Source: Agrypnia vestita
Taxonomy: Eukaryota > Arthropoda > Insecta > Trichoptera > Phryganeidae
Direction of reading: 5' to 3'
Assembly (NCBI GenBank): GCA_016648135.1
Contig: JADDOH010023643.1
Coordinates: forward strand, 930,001 to 994,000
DNA: 64,000 bases
In this document: one piece after another, positions 33,000 to 43,589 of the stretch
How positions within the stretch are numbered: position 1 is the stretch's first letter
Layout: every line of letters begins with the position of its first letter
Translations under genes and position numbers: made by a program
Notes under the pieces: generated by a model
Seen by the model: the letters and a program-made list of their open reading frames with translations, nothing else
Databases searched by the model: none
Told to the model about the DNA's origin: nothing

Positions 33000-33940
33000 A
33001 AAGTATTTTTGTTAAGCTTATGACATTTCTTCCAATAAGAAAAGCATTAATGTTTCAGTTTGTGTGAAATTTTTATTTTCCCTTTCAGTTAGTATGAAAG
33101 ATATTTATTTCCTTTGTACAATGTAGTTTTTCCAACGAAAGGGAAGGTTGATATCGTAGGGAAAGGAACATAAATTTATAATCATATTTGAAGTACCCAG
33201 ACATATAATAGTGGCTGTCTTTCAATTTCGAAAAACACACATCCGAGCGATTTTGTTTTCTGAAAGGAATACATTAACATCTGAAATGGGCAACTTAAAT
33301 AAACATTTACTTTGTGAAATTTTATATTTCAAATGATTTATTTTAAGTGTGATCATTTATTTTTAAAATGTGTGTTTTGTTTTTATTCCCAAATTAAAAT
33401 GATTTTTATACCGAAAGTTACTCAGATACCAAATACAGTAGTATACATCGCAAAAGCCAATTACGATTTATCAAACATAATAATTTCGTTGTTTGTCCGT
33501 CTATCCATGCATCTGTCTGACCGTCTGTCCGTTATTTCAATCGAATTCACGGCTAAAAAACCTAACTGAATGGCTGGAGATGAAGCTTGAACCCCGGGCC
33601 AGCAAACCCGAACCGGTCGCCCAACCCGTGTTGCTACCGCCGCCTCTCCTTGGACCGCCAAAAAGATACTATTAATATATATACTAAGGCTTAGCAAAGT
33701 TGCAAACCGTTTCATTTTCCACCCGGCACAATCTCCAGGGTTTAAAATAGTACCTTTGTTAACTGCCTGCAGCGGAAATATATAAAAAAATATATATATA
33801 TATTTTAATAAAAGTCGTTATTACTATTACATGGGTATCGACTGTAAAAAAGAAAAAACATATTCTTTAGGAACCGGCATGCAAAAGAACTGTGATTTTT
33901 GAGGGATTTCAACTAGTACAGGATAATTTATATGTATACA
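33000..33940. other. stretch without a recognised gene
   Basis: 33500-33700 contains a CTGTCTGACCGTCTGTCCG tract and a GC-richer segment with overlapping open frames on both strands, none recognisable. 33784-33805 is a short (TA)n tract. Confidence 0.35.
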
Positions 33941-33946
33941 CTTTAA

Positions 33947-34880
33947 CACGTTCAGCGCTGCGCCCGCACCTGGCGCGTTCATACAAATTCTCGCTACCTG
34001 CAGCCCTTTATCTACAGCTATGTTGTAAATAAATATGTTGGATCCTTCTAATATTCTATATTTATAATAGTCTTACACAAAAATAGTTTACTATACATCC
34101 AAACATCGTATAATTTGATCGTTATCATACGTTTTATATATCGTTACGGTAATGGTATGTTTACAAATGACAATAACTACGTTGAGCACTGAATAATTTT
34201 GGTGAATTTTTCATAACATGGACTAACTGACGTGCGTACAGTTATTATTATTCCATTTATACAGGTAAAAGTGAATTTATAATAAAAATTTTAGTGTGTT
34301 TACTTGTTTTGTAAACTATTTGCTGATATTATTAAGGTAGGTGTTTTTGTTTTCGAATCATTCTAAATTTTGAAATTTTATTTTAAATTTATAGAGTGAA
34401 GTAAAATATCAATTTTGGTAAATTTTTCGTTACTCTTATAAAACCGTTGTTTTTTGGACTAAGTGACATTTATTTTTGTGCGTACAGTTATTATATTATT
34501 CCATTTATTAGGACAAAGTGAATTTATAATATATTTTAGCGTGTTTACTTGTTTTATAAACTATTGACTGATATTGTTATGTGTGTTTTTGTTTTCGAAT
34601 CATTCTAAACTTTTAAATTTTATTTTAAATTTATCCAGTGAAGTAAAATAAAAAAAAATGTATCTTACATCGTCTTCTAAAATGTTGAGACTGGACGACA
34701 GCATCTACGAAATTTCGATGGACAGTGATTTCGATTCTGAACGTGAATTTGAAATTTTCAGTCAGAATCGTATATCATATATGGCGTGGATTAACAAGAT
34801 CAGATGTTGGCCTATTATCCATGCCGACGAAAGACGTTGGGGTGGTATAAGAGGTGAAATAAGGGTTTATATATTTTGAA
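33947..34880 (+). mobile_element. possible piggyBac-like 5' end
   Basis: A TTAA (33943-33946) is followed by CACGTTCAGCGCTGCGCCCG, resembling the starts of some piggyBac-type elements. After about 700 bases an open frame (34658-34879) begins with SKMLRLDDSIYEISMDSDFD and SEREFE, like the acidic N-terminus of piggyBac transposases. It ends within 73 codons and no DDD catalytic core or 3' end is seen. The call rests on two weak signals that agree in position and orientation. Confidence 0.4.
34230..34650 (+). repeat. direct duplication of about 175 bp, period about 250 bp
   Basis: GTGCGTACAGTTATTAT, GTGTTTACTTGTTTT, TTTTTGTTTTCGAATCATTC and GTGAAGTAAAAT appear in the same order at about 34230-34408 and again at 34478-34650. 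It lies in the untranslated leader of the putative piggyBac-like element. Confidence 0.75.
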
Positions 34881-34979
34881 CGTCAATGCTTCTGAACGCA
34901 TATTACCTATTCAATTCCCAAAGTATATTTTGGTGCTTTTGAAAGGAGAAATGTGAATAGTAAAATTCTAAATGAAAGT

Positions 34980-35330
34980 AAATAAATTCAATTCAATTCA
35001 ATTTATTTACGTTAGAGTCAATGTTGACCAATTGGTGGTCTGTTTTTTTTTAAATAAAATATATAAATTTATAATATTCGACTGAAATTATAGTTATTGT
35101 AATAGATCTGAGGAACGTATGTCGCGACGCCAGAAAGAGACTGCATGACAGAGAGAGAGAATGTATAAAAAGGCGCGTGAATGTCGAGTCGCTCTCTTTT
35201 ACTACCATTGTTATCCAGACCGCATCTTACTGTATAAACGATTGTCTAAACCCTTATTGTTACCAAATAAATACTTACGAGAACGAAGTCTTTACTGGAA
35301 GCAACCTCATCCCGAAACAAGAGTATTACA
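34980..35330 (+). promoter_or_regulatory. possible solo LTR with TATA box
   Basis: From about 35120 the sequence TGTCGCGACGCCAGAAAGAG leads to TGTATAAAAAGGCGCG (35162-35177) and then a CAAATAAATACTTAC polyadenylation-like block at about 35265, ending near ...GAGTATTACA (35330). TG...CA ends plus TATA and AATAAA suggest a solo LTR, but no target duplication is evident. 34984-35010 is a separate AATTC-rich LINE tail. Confidence 0.3.
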
Positions 35331-35807
35331 GTTATGCACAGGTATTCTGAATCATTAGAGTGTACGCCTCTGGAATATATATTAATAAATTTTAGAAGAC
35401 ATACATATACACATGAAAAATATATTAATAGCCCTCTTATAGTTTCAATTACTTTTTGCATAACCTCGTAGACGTCCATTTATCAAACTATAATTCAAAT
35501 TTTTGCAGAATGTAAGTTTATATCCCATGAGGCAGCTCTTATCTGGAAGTGCAGTACATCATGTAGAAAGAGATAGGGAATAAAAATTACCCCGGGGAAC
35601 AGACAGTTCCCTACGGATAAATAAGGAAATTTAAATAATTCCTCAAAGCCTTCGGGGTAAGCTGCTTAGAAAATTTCACCCCTGGGGCGAGTGAATAACG
35701 AGAGAATAAAAGTTAAGCAGTGGATTAATATACCACTCTACTAAAAGTTTTGAATCAAAGTATAGAGTTACGTCCGAGAGTTAACTAATTGACTGTGTAT
35801 AACTAAT

Positions 35808-35862
35808 TATATATATTATATTATATTATATTATATATTATATATATTATATTATAATTTCG
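35808..35862. repeat. TATAT-type simple repeat
   Basis: An imperfect run of TATAT and TATTA units with no other content. Confidence 0.8.
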
Positions 35863-35987
35863 TTATAACAAACTAGTGCAATCCATAAAGAACTACATTG
35901 AGGAAATTAACCGGAGGAAAAGTTCTAAAAAAACGGGAGATCCACATAGAAATGTTGTTTTTAACCATCAAATAAATTATTATATTT

Positions 35988-36148
35988 GAATATTTTGAGT
36001 TTGTTCAAATCTTTCCGAACAGTACTGGATTTCATGTCACAGAGACATTATTAATCAATTGATGTAATATACATTAATTGATTAATAATATCTCTGTGAC
36101 ATGAAATCTAGTACTGTTCTGAAAGATTTGAACAAACTCAAAATATTC
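35988..36148. mobile_element. long palindrome of the foldback family
   Basis: Arms of about 79 bases (GAATATTTTGAGTTTGTTCA at the left, its inverse at the right) meet almost without spacer around 36069. They include GTCACAGAGACATTATTAAT. The right arm continues into 36149-36600, which matches the 16377-16862 element and ends GTCTCTGTGAGACATCTGTA. Confidence 0.75.
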
Positions 36149-36605
36149 TGAATGAAAATACTGAATTTAATAAAAATAGGAAATAATATTTCCCGGCGTA
36201 TCCTAGTGTAATGTTAGTAATTCGGATGAATTTCATTACACAGAAAAAGTATATTGCTTTCAAAAATTCCGTAAAATCAATTGTAACTTTTCTCATTAGT
36301 GACATTTAACGCCATCTGTGGGGATTTAGGGGAATGAAAATGGCTTTGTACATGCCGCATGGAAAGGTTGTTACAATGCATATATGAAGTGTGCCATGTA
36401 ATTCAAATATATACAACTTCCAAAAAATTAGTAAACATGGTATATTCTATCATGGGTGGAAATGGCGAATGTTACATTGTGTAAAGTGATCACTTAAGCA
36501 AACCATACGATAGGTCATAAGTCCTATATACACCCACATGTTATACCCACTTTCCCATTAAAAACTACAGTTTTGTCTCTGTGAGACATCTGTAATATAC
36601 ATTAA
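36149..36605. repeat. foldback family copy adjoining the palindrome
   Basis: TATTTCCCGGCGTATCCTAG, GGATGAATTTCATTACACAG, AGCATGGTATATTCTATCAT-like and GTGTAAAGTGATCACTTAAG blocks follow the same content as 16377-16862 but in a rearranged order. No coding frame. Confidence 0.6.
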
Positions 36606-36661
36606 ATGTTACATTTGATTTTAAAACCAGGTTTTATATTTCTAATTTAATCACACCTGTC

Positions 36662-37370
36662 AGGCCGGTCGCACTTTGGATACGAATTATTATCGCACGT
36701 ATTCGTACGATTATTTTCGTACGTATGGAGCGCGCACATTGATTGCGTCTTGCGTTGGTCACGATCAGTTAATTTTCGCATTTCTCCAATAACGTTTGTG
36801 CCAAATTAATAATCTGTATCTTCTGGAAAACTCTCTTCTGACACGTAGACTGTTACGGTGTCGTTGTCATCGTAGAACCGAACGGGTGAACGAAATATAT
36901 ACTAGAAGGGATGAATTGTGTGAATTCCATCATATTATGGCATACTTAAATAACGACAAATTTCATGATTATCTCCATATGAACAAAGAAACATTTGAAT
37001 ATATTTTAAATGCTGTGCGGACTGATGTGACCAAATTCAGTAATTTTACCAGGTATTTTTATTTCTTCACAGATTTTCTGCTATTATCTGCGCTGATGGT
37101 CAAGCGGGTGATAAGTTGAATCATTTTGGTCCCACAAACATTCGTGGTCATGTATCGAATTTTTCAATATCTATCGTACGAAATCGCAAAAATTTCCGAA
37201 CAAATCCGGATCGTGTCGGACGTCGTATCTGTACGTACGTACACGCATTACTAAACCGTATACAGTGTGCGATGTTCAATACTACTTCGAAGGTCAGGAA
37301 TATACTTGCGTATTCGTACATATACGTACTACTCAATTTTGTACGAAAACACATCCAGTGTGCGGCCGGC
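36662..37370 (+). mobile_element. PIF/Harbinger relic with TIRs and transposase fragment
   Basis: The ends GCCGGTCGCACTTTGGAT and, inverted, GCCGGCCGCACACTGGAT are terminal inverted repeats. The interior near both ends is rich in TCGTACG-type blocks. The frame from 36796 contains ELCEFHHIMAYLNNDKFHDY and LHMNKETFEYILNAV, matching the N-terminal region of HARBI1-like transposases ('F..Y.RM....F..LL..V'). The catalytic DDE core is absent, so this is an internally deleted, non-autonomous copy. No clear 3-bp duplication was found. Confidence 0.65.
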
Positions 37371-37389
37371 GTCACACGGCCGTCTCTTT

Positions 37390-38000
37390 TGATGAATAAT
37401 ACTATTTTTTGCGTATTTGAGAACCTATTTCATAGGATATTTATCGGATATCATCATTCAGTATTTGAATCAAGTATTAGCATAGATCTTATCATTCACA
37501 TAACTGTAAAAATAAAAGTCCAGAGACGTTAGACCTTTTGATCTGGTAGACCAGACGAGAAATTACCCTTTTAAATAATTATTATTAATGAAATTTAAAA
37601 TGAATTAAATTTAATGAATATTATTATCACTGAAATTTAAAATAAATTAAATTTTAATAAATATTCTTATAAAGTTCTGCGGCTTCACCATAAATATCTA
37701 ATTACTCTAAAGGGGAAGGTGTAACTTAAAATTTTATAATGGCCTTGCAAGCCGAAACACCTATAACACTTAAAAATAGTTAACCCGCAGAACTTAATAA
37801 TAATATTAATTTATTAAAATTTAATTTATTTTAAATTTCGCTAAAAATAAATATGGAGTTCTATAAATTAAACACAAAAACCATAAATTAATAGATAAAT
37901 AAATAAAAGAGATATTATCCGTCCAGGAAATTTCTGATGTAACAGGTCTCCCAGTTGACCAGAGTTGTTTCATTCGACAAGAGATATCATTCGAGTATGT
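37390..38000. other. AT-rich stretch
   Basis: 37560-37860 contains inverted AATTTAAAATGAATTAAATT-like and TTATTAAAATTTAATTTATT blocks, a probable old inverted-repeat element without coding sequence. Nothing else is recognised. Confidence 0.35.
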
Positions 38001-38009
38001 TCAAGTTTT

Positions 38010-38235
38010 CAAGAACAAAATACTGGATTTTATCCCCAGTGGAACATCATTAAGTAAGACATATTGTAGAAGTCTCATAGACACGGAACCAATTTTTATA
38101 CGGGAAAGTAGGTGTGGAAGTCTTTTTTTTTGGTTTTTATAGAGCTTACGATCTATCTAAAAAGCTTAAAAAAGACTCGCATACCTACTTTCTCATATAA
38201 AAAATAACTTCGTCTCTCTGAGACACCTCTGTTAT
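38010..38235. mobile_element. foldback family copy, GTCTCTGTGAGACATCT-type ends
   Basis: ACTGGATTTTATCCCCAGTG, GAAGTCTCATAGACACGG and, at the right, TACCTACTTTCTCATAT and CGTCTCTCTGAGACACC repeat the outline of the 7770-7997 copy. AAGTCTTTTTTTTTGG and AAAAAAGACT form inner inverted arms. Confidence 0.55.
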
Positions 38236-38261
38236 ATTTTAAATAAGGATCATTCAGGTTC

Positions 38262-38560
38262 AAAGCGTCAACCATAGACCAAAAAAAGTTTGTCTGATAT
38301 ATTTTATGTTTTATTTATTCGAATTAAAGTGCGTGAAAATGTTTTACAAAGAAAAATATTGAAACATTTAAAAATATCTGCTCCGTACGTCTAATAATCG
38401 CTTAAAATAATATCTTTGAAATTACTTACTTAAATATGATGTGTGTGTATATGTTTGTGTGGGGATTTGTGTGGGTGTGTGTGCTTACATGTGCGTTGTT
38501 CGTTGGTTTTAAGCCTATGGCTTCATTTTTTTTTTTGCTTAAGAATATACTTTGTATTTT
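38262..38560 (-). repeat. dispersed repeat N, inverted copy
   Basis: The inverse of this segment matches 13440-13670: the ATATCTGCTCCGTACGTCTA block, a GTGTGTGTATATGTTTGTGT tract and GTTGGTTTTAAGCCTATGG. No protein is encoded. Confidence 0.6.
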
Positions 38561-38755
38561 TCCTTTTCCGAGGGAATTCTCGTATTGCAAGAATAAGTTT
38601 ATGATTCTACTGATAACTGAATTTTTTGCGGCCCGAGTTTTATATTTTTTGAGTCGAAAAAGATTTCTATGTCGTGAACGACAGGTTGATACTTGAAAAT
38701 CAATACATGGTAATAAATCAGGACAATCCATATTATTCAAATATATAATATCTAG

Positions 38756-39190
38756 TCATTTTCGTCTAGGAGCAAGAGATGGTAGAAAAGATGCAACAAT
38801 ATTACGGTAAGTCAATCGCTTTAAAAATTTACACTTAATACTTTCAGTGTTATTTATCCTTCCTGGATTGCAATCCGTGGGATTGGTTTGCAGCAAAGCA
38901 CATCTCTTCTCCATTCTGCTCGGTCTCCGGCGATCCTCTTCAGTTCTGTGTAGGAGGCACAATTCATATCTTGGCACACTTGCTCAAGATGTTTACGGCG
39001 AGGGCGCCCTCTGGCAATCTTTCCCTCTACTTATATGCCCCATCCATTTTGCACGCCTTTTCGAGATGGTATTCATCATGTGCCTTGTTTCATCGATCCT
39101 GCTGAGAACCTCTTCATTCATCTCACATCCATACTTACAGTTGCGGACACGGATTATGTATCGTATCAACATTCTTACTATTTTCAAACT
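38756..39190 (-). pseudogene. non-LTR retrotransposon C-terminal remnant
   Basis: The minus strand encodes NTISKRRAKWMGHISR (the 'KRR..W.GH..R' block). Further on, through a shift, come CQDMNCAS-like and RAEWRRDVLCCKP-like residues in a second frame, an order common near the end of insect non-LTR polyproteins. Frameshifts split it; no reverse-transcriptase core remains. Confidence 0.55.
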
Positions 39191-39199
39191 AAGTTAAAA

Positions 39200-39715
39200 G
39201 CTTGGGCTATAAAAATAGGTCTAACTTGTTTTGATTAACAGATTTAAAGACTTGTAATAAAAATCCATGAAAATTTTGTAGTAAAATTGTTGATTAAATT
39301 TTGATTAAATTTTATTATTACATAAAAAAATTACGATATTTTTCGTTAGTTGTACAAAATTAAACAATTTTAATAGGTATTTAGTCAGGTATTTACAATT
39401 AGTAAAGATAACAAACACCCTTATTGGTAAAAAATCGTTCATTATCGATTACACAAACCATAATTTCGATCAAACGATAAATTTCATTTATTGTTATCGA
39501 CTATTATCGAAGATTGGGAAAATTACATTAAATATTAAAAAAATATAGGAAATACAATTATTCTTAGAATTGTACTGATATAAATTTAACCAGTTTTTTT
39601 ATGATATTTTGTATACTTTTACATTTATTTTTATTTTATGTTATATCCATGAGTAAACCATTTCATTAAAGACCAATATTATTTAGACGTTACTTAATTC
39701 ATTTTTTAATCACAA
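39200..39715. other. AT-rich stretch
   Basis: 39430-39510 has several ATTATCGA/TCGATAAT-like palindromic blocks. No gene is seen. Confidence 0.35.
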
Positions 39716-39718
39716 TTG

Positions 39719-39878
39719 TATTTTTTTTTATTTACGCTTCAACAGGTCAAGAGGTCCCAATTACAGAAGCAAAATACATTATAAAACACTCAGGCTTGAG
39801 TTAATCACAAAGATTAATTGTGACCTCACTTACCACACTTACACCAGTATCATACCCACTGGACTACGAAAACCGCTT
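39719..39878 (-). mobile_element. SINE, family 3 copy 3
   Basis: The minus strand shares GACCTCTTGACCTGTTGAAGC, TTGTGACCTC inverted, and the CCAGTGGGTATGATACTGG part of the tRNA-like head. Box B is deleted. The poly(T) at the left is the tail. Confidence 0.6.
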
Positions 39879-39884
39879 TATTTT

Positions 39885-40507
39885 ACTAAATAAACTTTCC
39901 GATACCATTATTTTTACGTCTTGCCTCTTGCTCTCAAGATATACAAACAATAAATAAATATATACTGTTTTCTATTTAAATTGTTAATTCTAGACTCTCT
40001 CGTACTTAAAAAGTTTCCCAGTATACACTTCTAGAAAGTTGATAACTACTATATTATGTACTTAACATAATATTATTAAGTTTTTACTTATCGCAGTCCT
40101 TTTACTTATGAATTCATATTTTAAGTTCATTTTAAGTTTCACAAAGGTAGTTACCAAGTTAATAAATTAAGTTTCAATTTGGCAACTCCGGAGAGATGGT
40201 TGGGGGATAATATCCGTTCGCCGTTGGCTATGTTGGGCAGTAGCGTGCAGTGGGTGTAAGCTTAGGTTTTACTGTGACCGACTATATACCTATATCTTAA
40301 AAAAAATATATACGCATATACCTATATTGGTATGTACATATTTTGTATTTTTTTAATTATATGTAATGAACTATTCTTAGAAGCTTTAATCCACAAAAAT
40401 AACTGCACTGTAAAAGAAGCATTGTAAATAAGGATTTTCTAAATACATAAATATTTTATACATAGTCAATACGGCAAAAATTTTCAATATATTTTGAAAA
40501 CGGTTTA
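39885..40507. other. AT-rich stretch
   Basis: No gene or clear repeat seen. 40285-40350 has a TATATACCTATAT-like tract. Confidence 0.35.
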
Positions 40508-40509
40508 TA

Positions 40510-41793
40510 TTAGGTCCTTACATATGAAATTGGCGTTTAGTATAGGAGGAACATAAAGCCGATTTTTTTTTATTATAATATATTTATTTAATCAAAGTAT
40601 GTACCATTGCTATCTATGCACTTTTGCCATCTCATAGGTAGTTCATCGATCCCTTTACTAAAAAAACCATTCGAATGGGAACCAATAAAATCTTTGAAGG
40701 CGGTTCGGACTGCCCCATCGGAGTTGAATTTTTTCCTTTGCAAGAAGTTATCCAAATTTCGAAAAAAATGGTAATCTGTTGGGGCAAGGTCCGGAGAGTA
40801 CGGTGGATGTCTTAGACATTCCAATTGAAGCTCCTCTAATTTGGTAGCCGTCTGTTGTGCAGTGTGTGGTCTAGCGTTATCATGAAGCAGCATTGGCCTA
40901 GAGCGATTAACCAGCCTCGGTTGTTTAGCAGCTAGCTTTTCCATCATGGTTTGCAGTTGCTGACAATAGACATCTGCCGTAATCGTCTGGCCAGATTTAA
41001 GAAAGCTGTAGTGAACGACACCAGCACTATTCCACCAACCGCTCACAAGTAACTTTTTTGGAGTCAATTTTCGCTTGGGGCATGGTTTGGCTGGTTTGGC
41101 AGGGTTCAGCCATTGCGATGAGCGCTTCTGATTATCGTACAGGATCCACTTTTCATCACAGGTAATGATTCGATTTAAAATCCCTTCATTATTGTGCCGG
41201 TTGAGTAATGCAACGCAGCAGTCAACGCGCGTTTGTTGATTTGCTTCACTCAATTCGTGAGGTACCCACCTTTCAAGCTTTTTCACCTTACCAATTTGCT
41301 TCAAGTGGATTAAAACAGTTTTTTCACTAACACCGCAGCCTGCAGCTAACTCGGATGTGGTTTGCGATGGATCCGCTTCCACAATAGCCTTCATCTTCAT
41401 TATCAACTTTGGTCTCCGGCCGTCCACGGGGCTTGTTCTGCAGGTCGAAATTTCCAGAACGAAAACGTTGGAACCAAAAACGCACTGTGTTTTCTTTTGC
41501 GGCACCGTCGCCATACACATCATTAATCCTTCGAGCCGTTTCTGCAGCACTGGTGCCACGGTGGAACTCGTACTCGTAAATATCGCGATATTTCAAGTTT
41601 TTCATTTTGTAAACTGAGTGACGCAAAGAAAAAAACAATTGAGGAAAAAACAAATGAATTATAATTTTCAAAACCAAAATACATGAGTAAATAGCTGTAT
41701 AAATTTGGATTTGGAATTCCTAACCAAAGAGAAGATATTTGAGATCAAATTTGCCAGTACGGCAAAACGCCAATTTCATATGTAAGGACCTAA
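40510..41793 (-). mobile_element. full-length mariner transposon (1284 bp)
   Basis: The perfect-looking ITR TTAGGTCCTTACATATGAAA is at both ends, flanked by TA (40508-40509 and 41794-41795), the mariner target duplication. It carries one transposase gene on the minus strand. The ITR and protein match the 25921-26766 and 42304-43585 copies, so the family amplified in this lineage. Confidence 0.95.
40588..41605 (-). pseudogene. mariner transposase, one frameshift
   Basis: The reading frame starts MKNLKYRDIYEYEFHRGTSA at 41605, with an N-terminal helix-turn-helix (ETARRINDVYGDGAAKENTV) and a GRP(E)TK linker. Near 41391-41400 two bases are missing relative to the 42304-43585 copy, and the frame shifts. 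The next frame runs on to the stop with the catalytic DD34D triad in TCDEKW, HDNARPH and PTDYHFF; I count 34 residues between the last two aspartates. Allowing for the 2-base loss, the product would be about 339 residues, normal for mariner. Only this one lesion is apparent, so the copy is young but inactive. Confidence 0.92.
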
Positions 41794-41973
41794 TATATAA
41801 TTAAAATGGGAATAACACTAATTTCAGATGTACGTTTCTTTTCACAAAAATAATGTCAAATAACATTTTAATATTGCATATAAAATGTTCAAAAACCTAG
41901 ATTTTACGAAGTTTTTTAATAAATTGCCATAACCTAATACATGTAAATAGAAATCGATTGAATTTTTGTGTAT

Positions 41974-42300
41974 TTGTAGCCTGAGGCTTAGATCGATATT
42001 TTTCGATATTCCCATCGAAAGATATCGATCATGTCGGAAGCCGCAGACAGCACAGCCCTATACCTTTTTTTTGGGGAGAATATTCTGGAAGCATGCGCAA
42101 ATGTCTATAAATAGAGGGAGAGACGCGATGTCTAACACTCTCCTCGTAGACTCCATTCATCCAGTGTTTTATAACTAGTCTTTAGTTTTTATTAAAAAGT
42201 ATTGTTAAAAATCGGTGCATTCAAAAACTAAATAAATCTTGTAAGTATATTCCAAATTTTTCTTTTTATTCTCTGCTTCCCGAATTATATATATATTCCA
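41974..42300 (+). promoter_or_regulatory. possible LTR with TATA box, cut by a mariner
   Basis: TGTCTATAAATAGAGGGAGAG (TATA at about 42104) is followed by about 130 bases to AACTAAATAAATCTTG, a polyadenylation-like block. Past the mariner at 42304-43585, the sequence continues to CCACATTGGTGACCCCGACA at about 43679-43698, like the junction after an LTR in some insect retrotransposons. This would make one LTR split by mariner insertion. It is inferred, with no LTR partner visible. Confidence 0.3.
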
Positions 42301-42303
42301 ATA

Positions 42304-43585
42304 TTAGGTCCTTACATATGAAATTGGCGTTTTGCCGTACTGGCAAATTTGATCTCAAATATCTTCTCTTTGGTTAGGAATTCCAAATCCAAATTTATAC
42401 AGCTATTTACTGATGTATTTGTGTTTTGAAAATTATAATTTTTTTTTTTTCCTCAATTGTTTTTTTCTTTTCGTCACTCAGTTTACAAAATGAAAAACTT
42501 GAAATATCGCGTTATTTACGAGTACGAGTTCCACCGTGGCACCAGTGCTGCAGAAACGGCTCGAAGGATTAATGATGTGTATGGCGACGGTGCCGCAAAA
42601 GAAAACACAGTGCGTTTTTGGTTCCAACGTTTTCGTTCTGGAAATTTCGACCTGCAGAACAAGCCCCGTGGACGGCCGGATACCAAAGTTGATAATGAAG
42701 AATTGAAGGCTATTGTGGAAGCGGATCCATCGCAAACCACATCCGAGTTAGCTGCAGGCTGCGGTGTTAGTGATAAAACTGTTTTAATCCACTTGAAGCA
42801 AATTGGTAAGTGAAAAAGCTTGAAAGGTGGGTACCTCAAGAATTGAGTGAAGCAAATCAATAAACGCGCGTTGATTGCTGCGTTGCATTACTCAACCGGC
42901 ACAATAATGAAGGGATTTTAAATCGAATCATTACCTGTGATGAAAAGTGGATCCTGTACGATAATCGGAAGTGCTCATCGCAATGGCTGAACCCTGCCGA
43001 ACCAGTCAAACCATGCCCCAAGCGAAAATTGACTCCAAAAAGTTACTTGTGAGCGTTTGGTTGACTAGTGCTGGTGTCGTTCACTACAGCTTTCTTAAAT
43101 CTGGCCAGACGATTACGGCAGATGTCTATTGTCAGCAACTGCAAACCATGATGGAAAAGCTAGCTTCTAAACAACCGAGGCTGGTTAATCGCTCTAGGCC
43201 ACTGCTGCTTCATGATAACGCTCGACCACACACTGCACAACAGACGGCTACCAAATTAGAGGAGCTTCAATTGGAATGTCTAAGACATCCACCGTACTCT
43301 CCGGACCTTGCCCCAACAGATTACCATTTTTTTCGAAATTTGGATAACTTCTTGCAAAGGAAAAAATTCAACTCCGATGGGGCAGTCCAAACCGCCTTCA
43401 AAGATTTTATTGATTCCCGTCCGAATGTTTTTTTTAGTAAAGGGATCAATGAACTACCTACGAGATGGCAAAAGTGCATAGATAGCAATGGTACATACTT
43501 TGATTAAATAAATATATTATAATAAAAAAAAATCGACTTTATGTTCCTCCCATACTAAACGCCAATTTCATATGTAAGGACCTAA
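42304..43585 (+). mobile_element. full-length mariner transposon (1282 bp), multiply broken
   Basis: ITRs TTAGGTCCTTACATATGAAA, each flanked by TA (42302-42303, 43586-43587). Same family as 40510-41793, opposite orientation, only 510 bases away. Confidence 0.95.
42490..43507 (+). pseudogene. mariner transposase with three lesions
   Basis: The N-terminal half (MKNLKYRVIYEYEF to LIHLKQIGK) is intact to 42810, where one missing G creates a stop. Two codon-level changes follow: a CAA to TAA at 42861-42863 and one missing A in the run near 43036-43041. The C-terminal half from there keeps HDNARPH and PTDYHFF. It preserves the two bases lost in the 40588-41605 copy, so the copies decayed independently after insertion. 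Confidence 0.9.
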
Positions 43586-43589
43586 TATT

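Noticed and set aside
33461..33715. Open frames on both strands over a CTGTCTG tract
   Set aside because: Simple-sequence content and GC-richness keep frames open by chance. No domain was seen.
38436..38740. Frames of about 86 and 104 codons
   Set aside because: They run through the GTGTGT tract of repeat N and show low-complexity VCVLTC/HTHTHTNPH-type residues only.
41357..41617. Open frames antisense to the mariner transposases (also 42478-42735 and 42516-42860)
   Set aside because: They are shadows of the transposase reading frame on the opposite strand and repeat identically in both copies.
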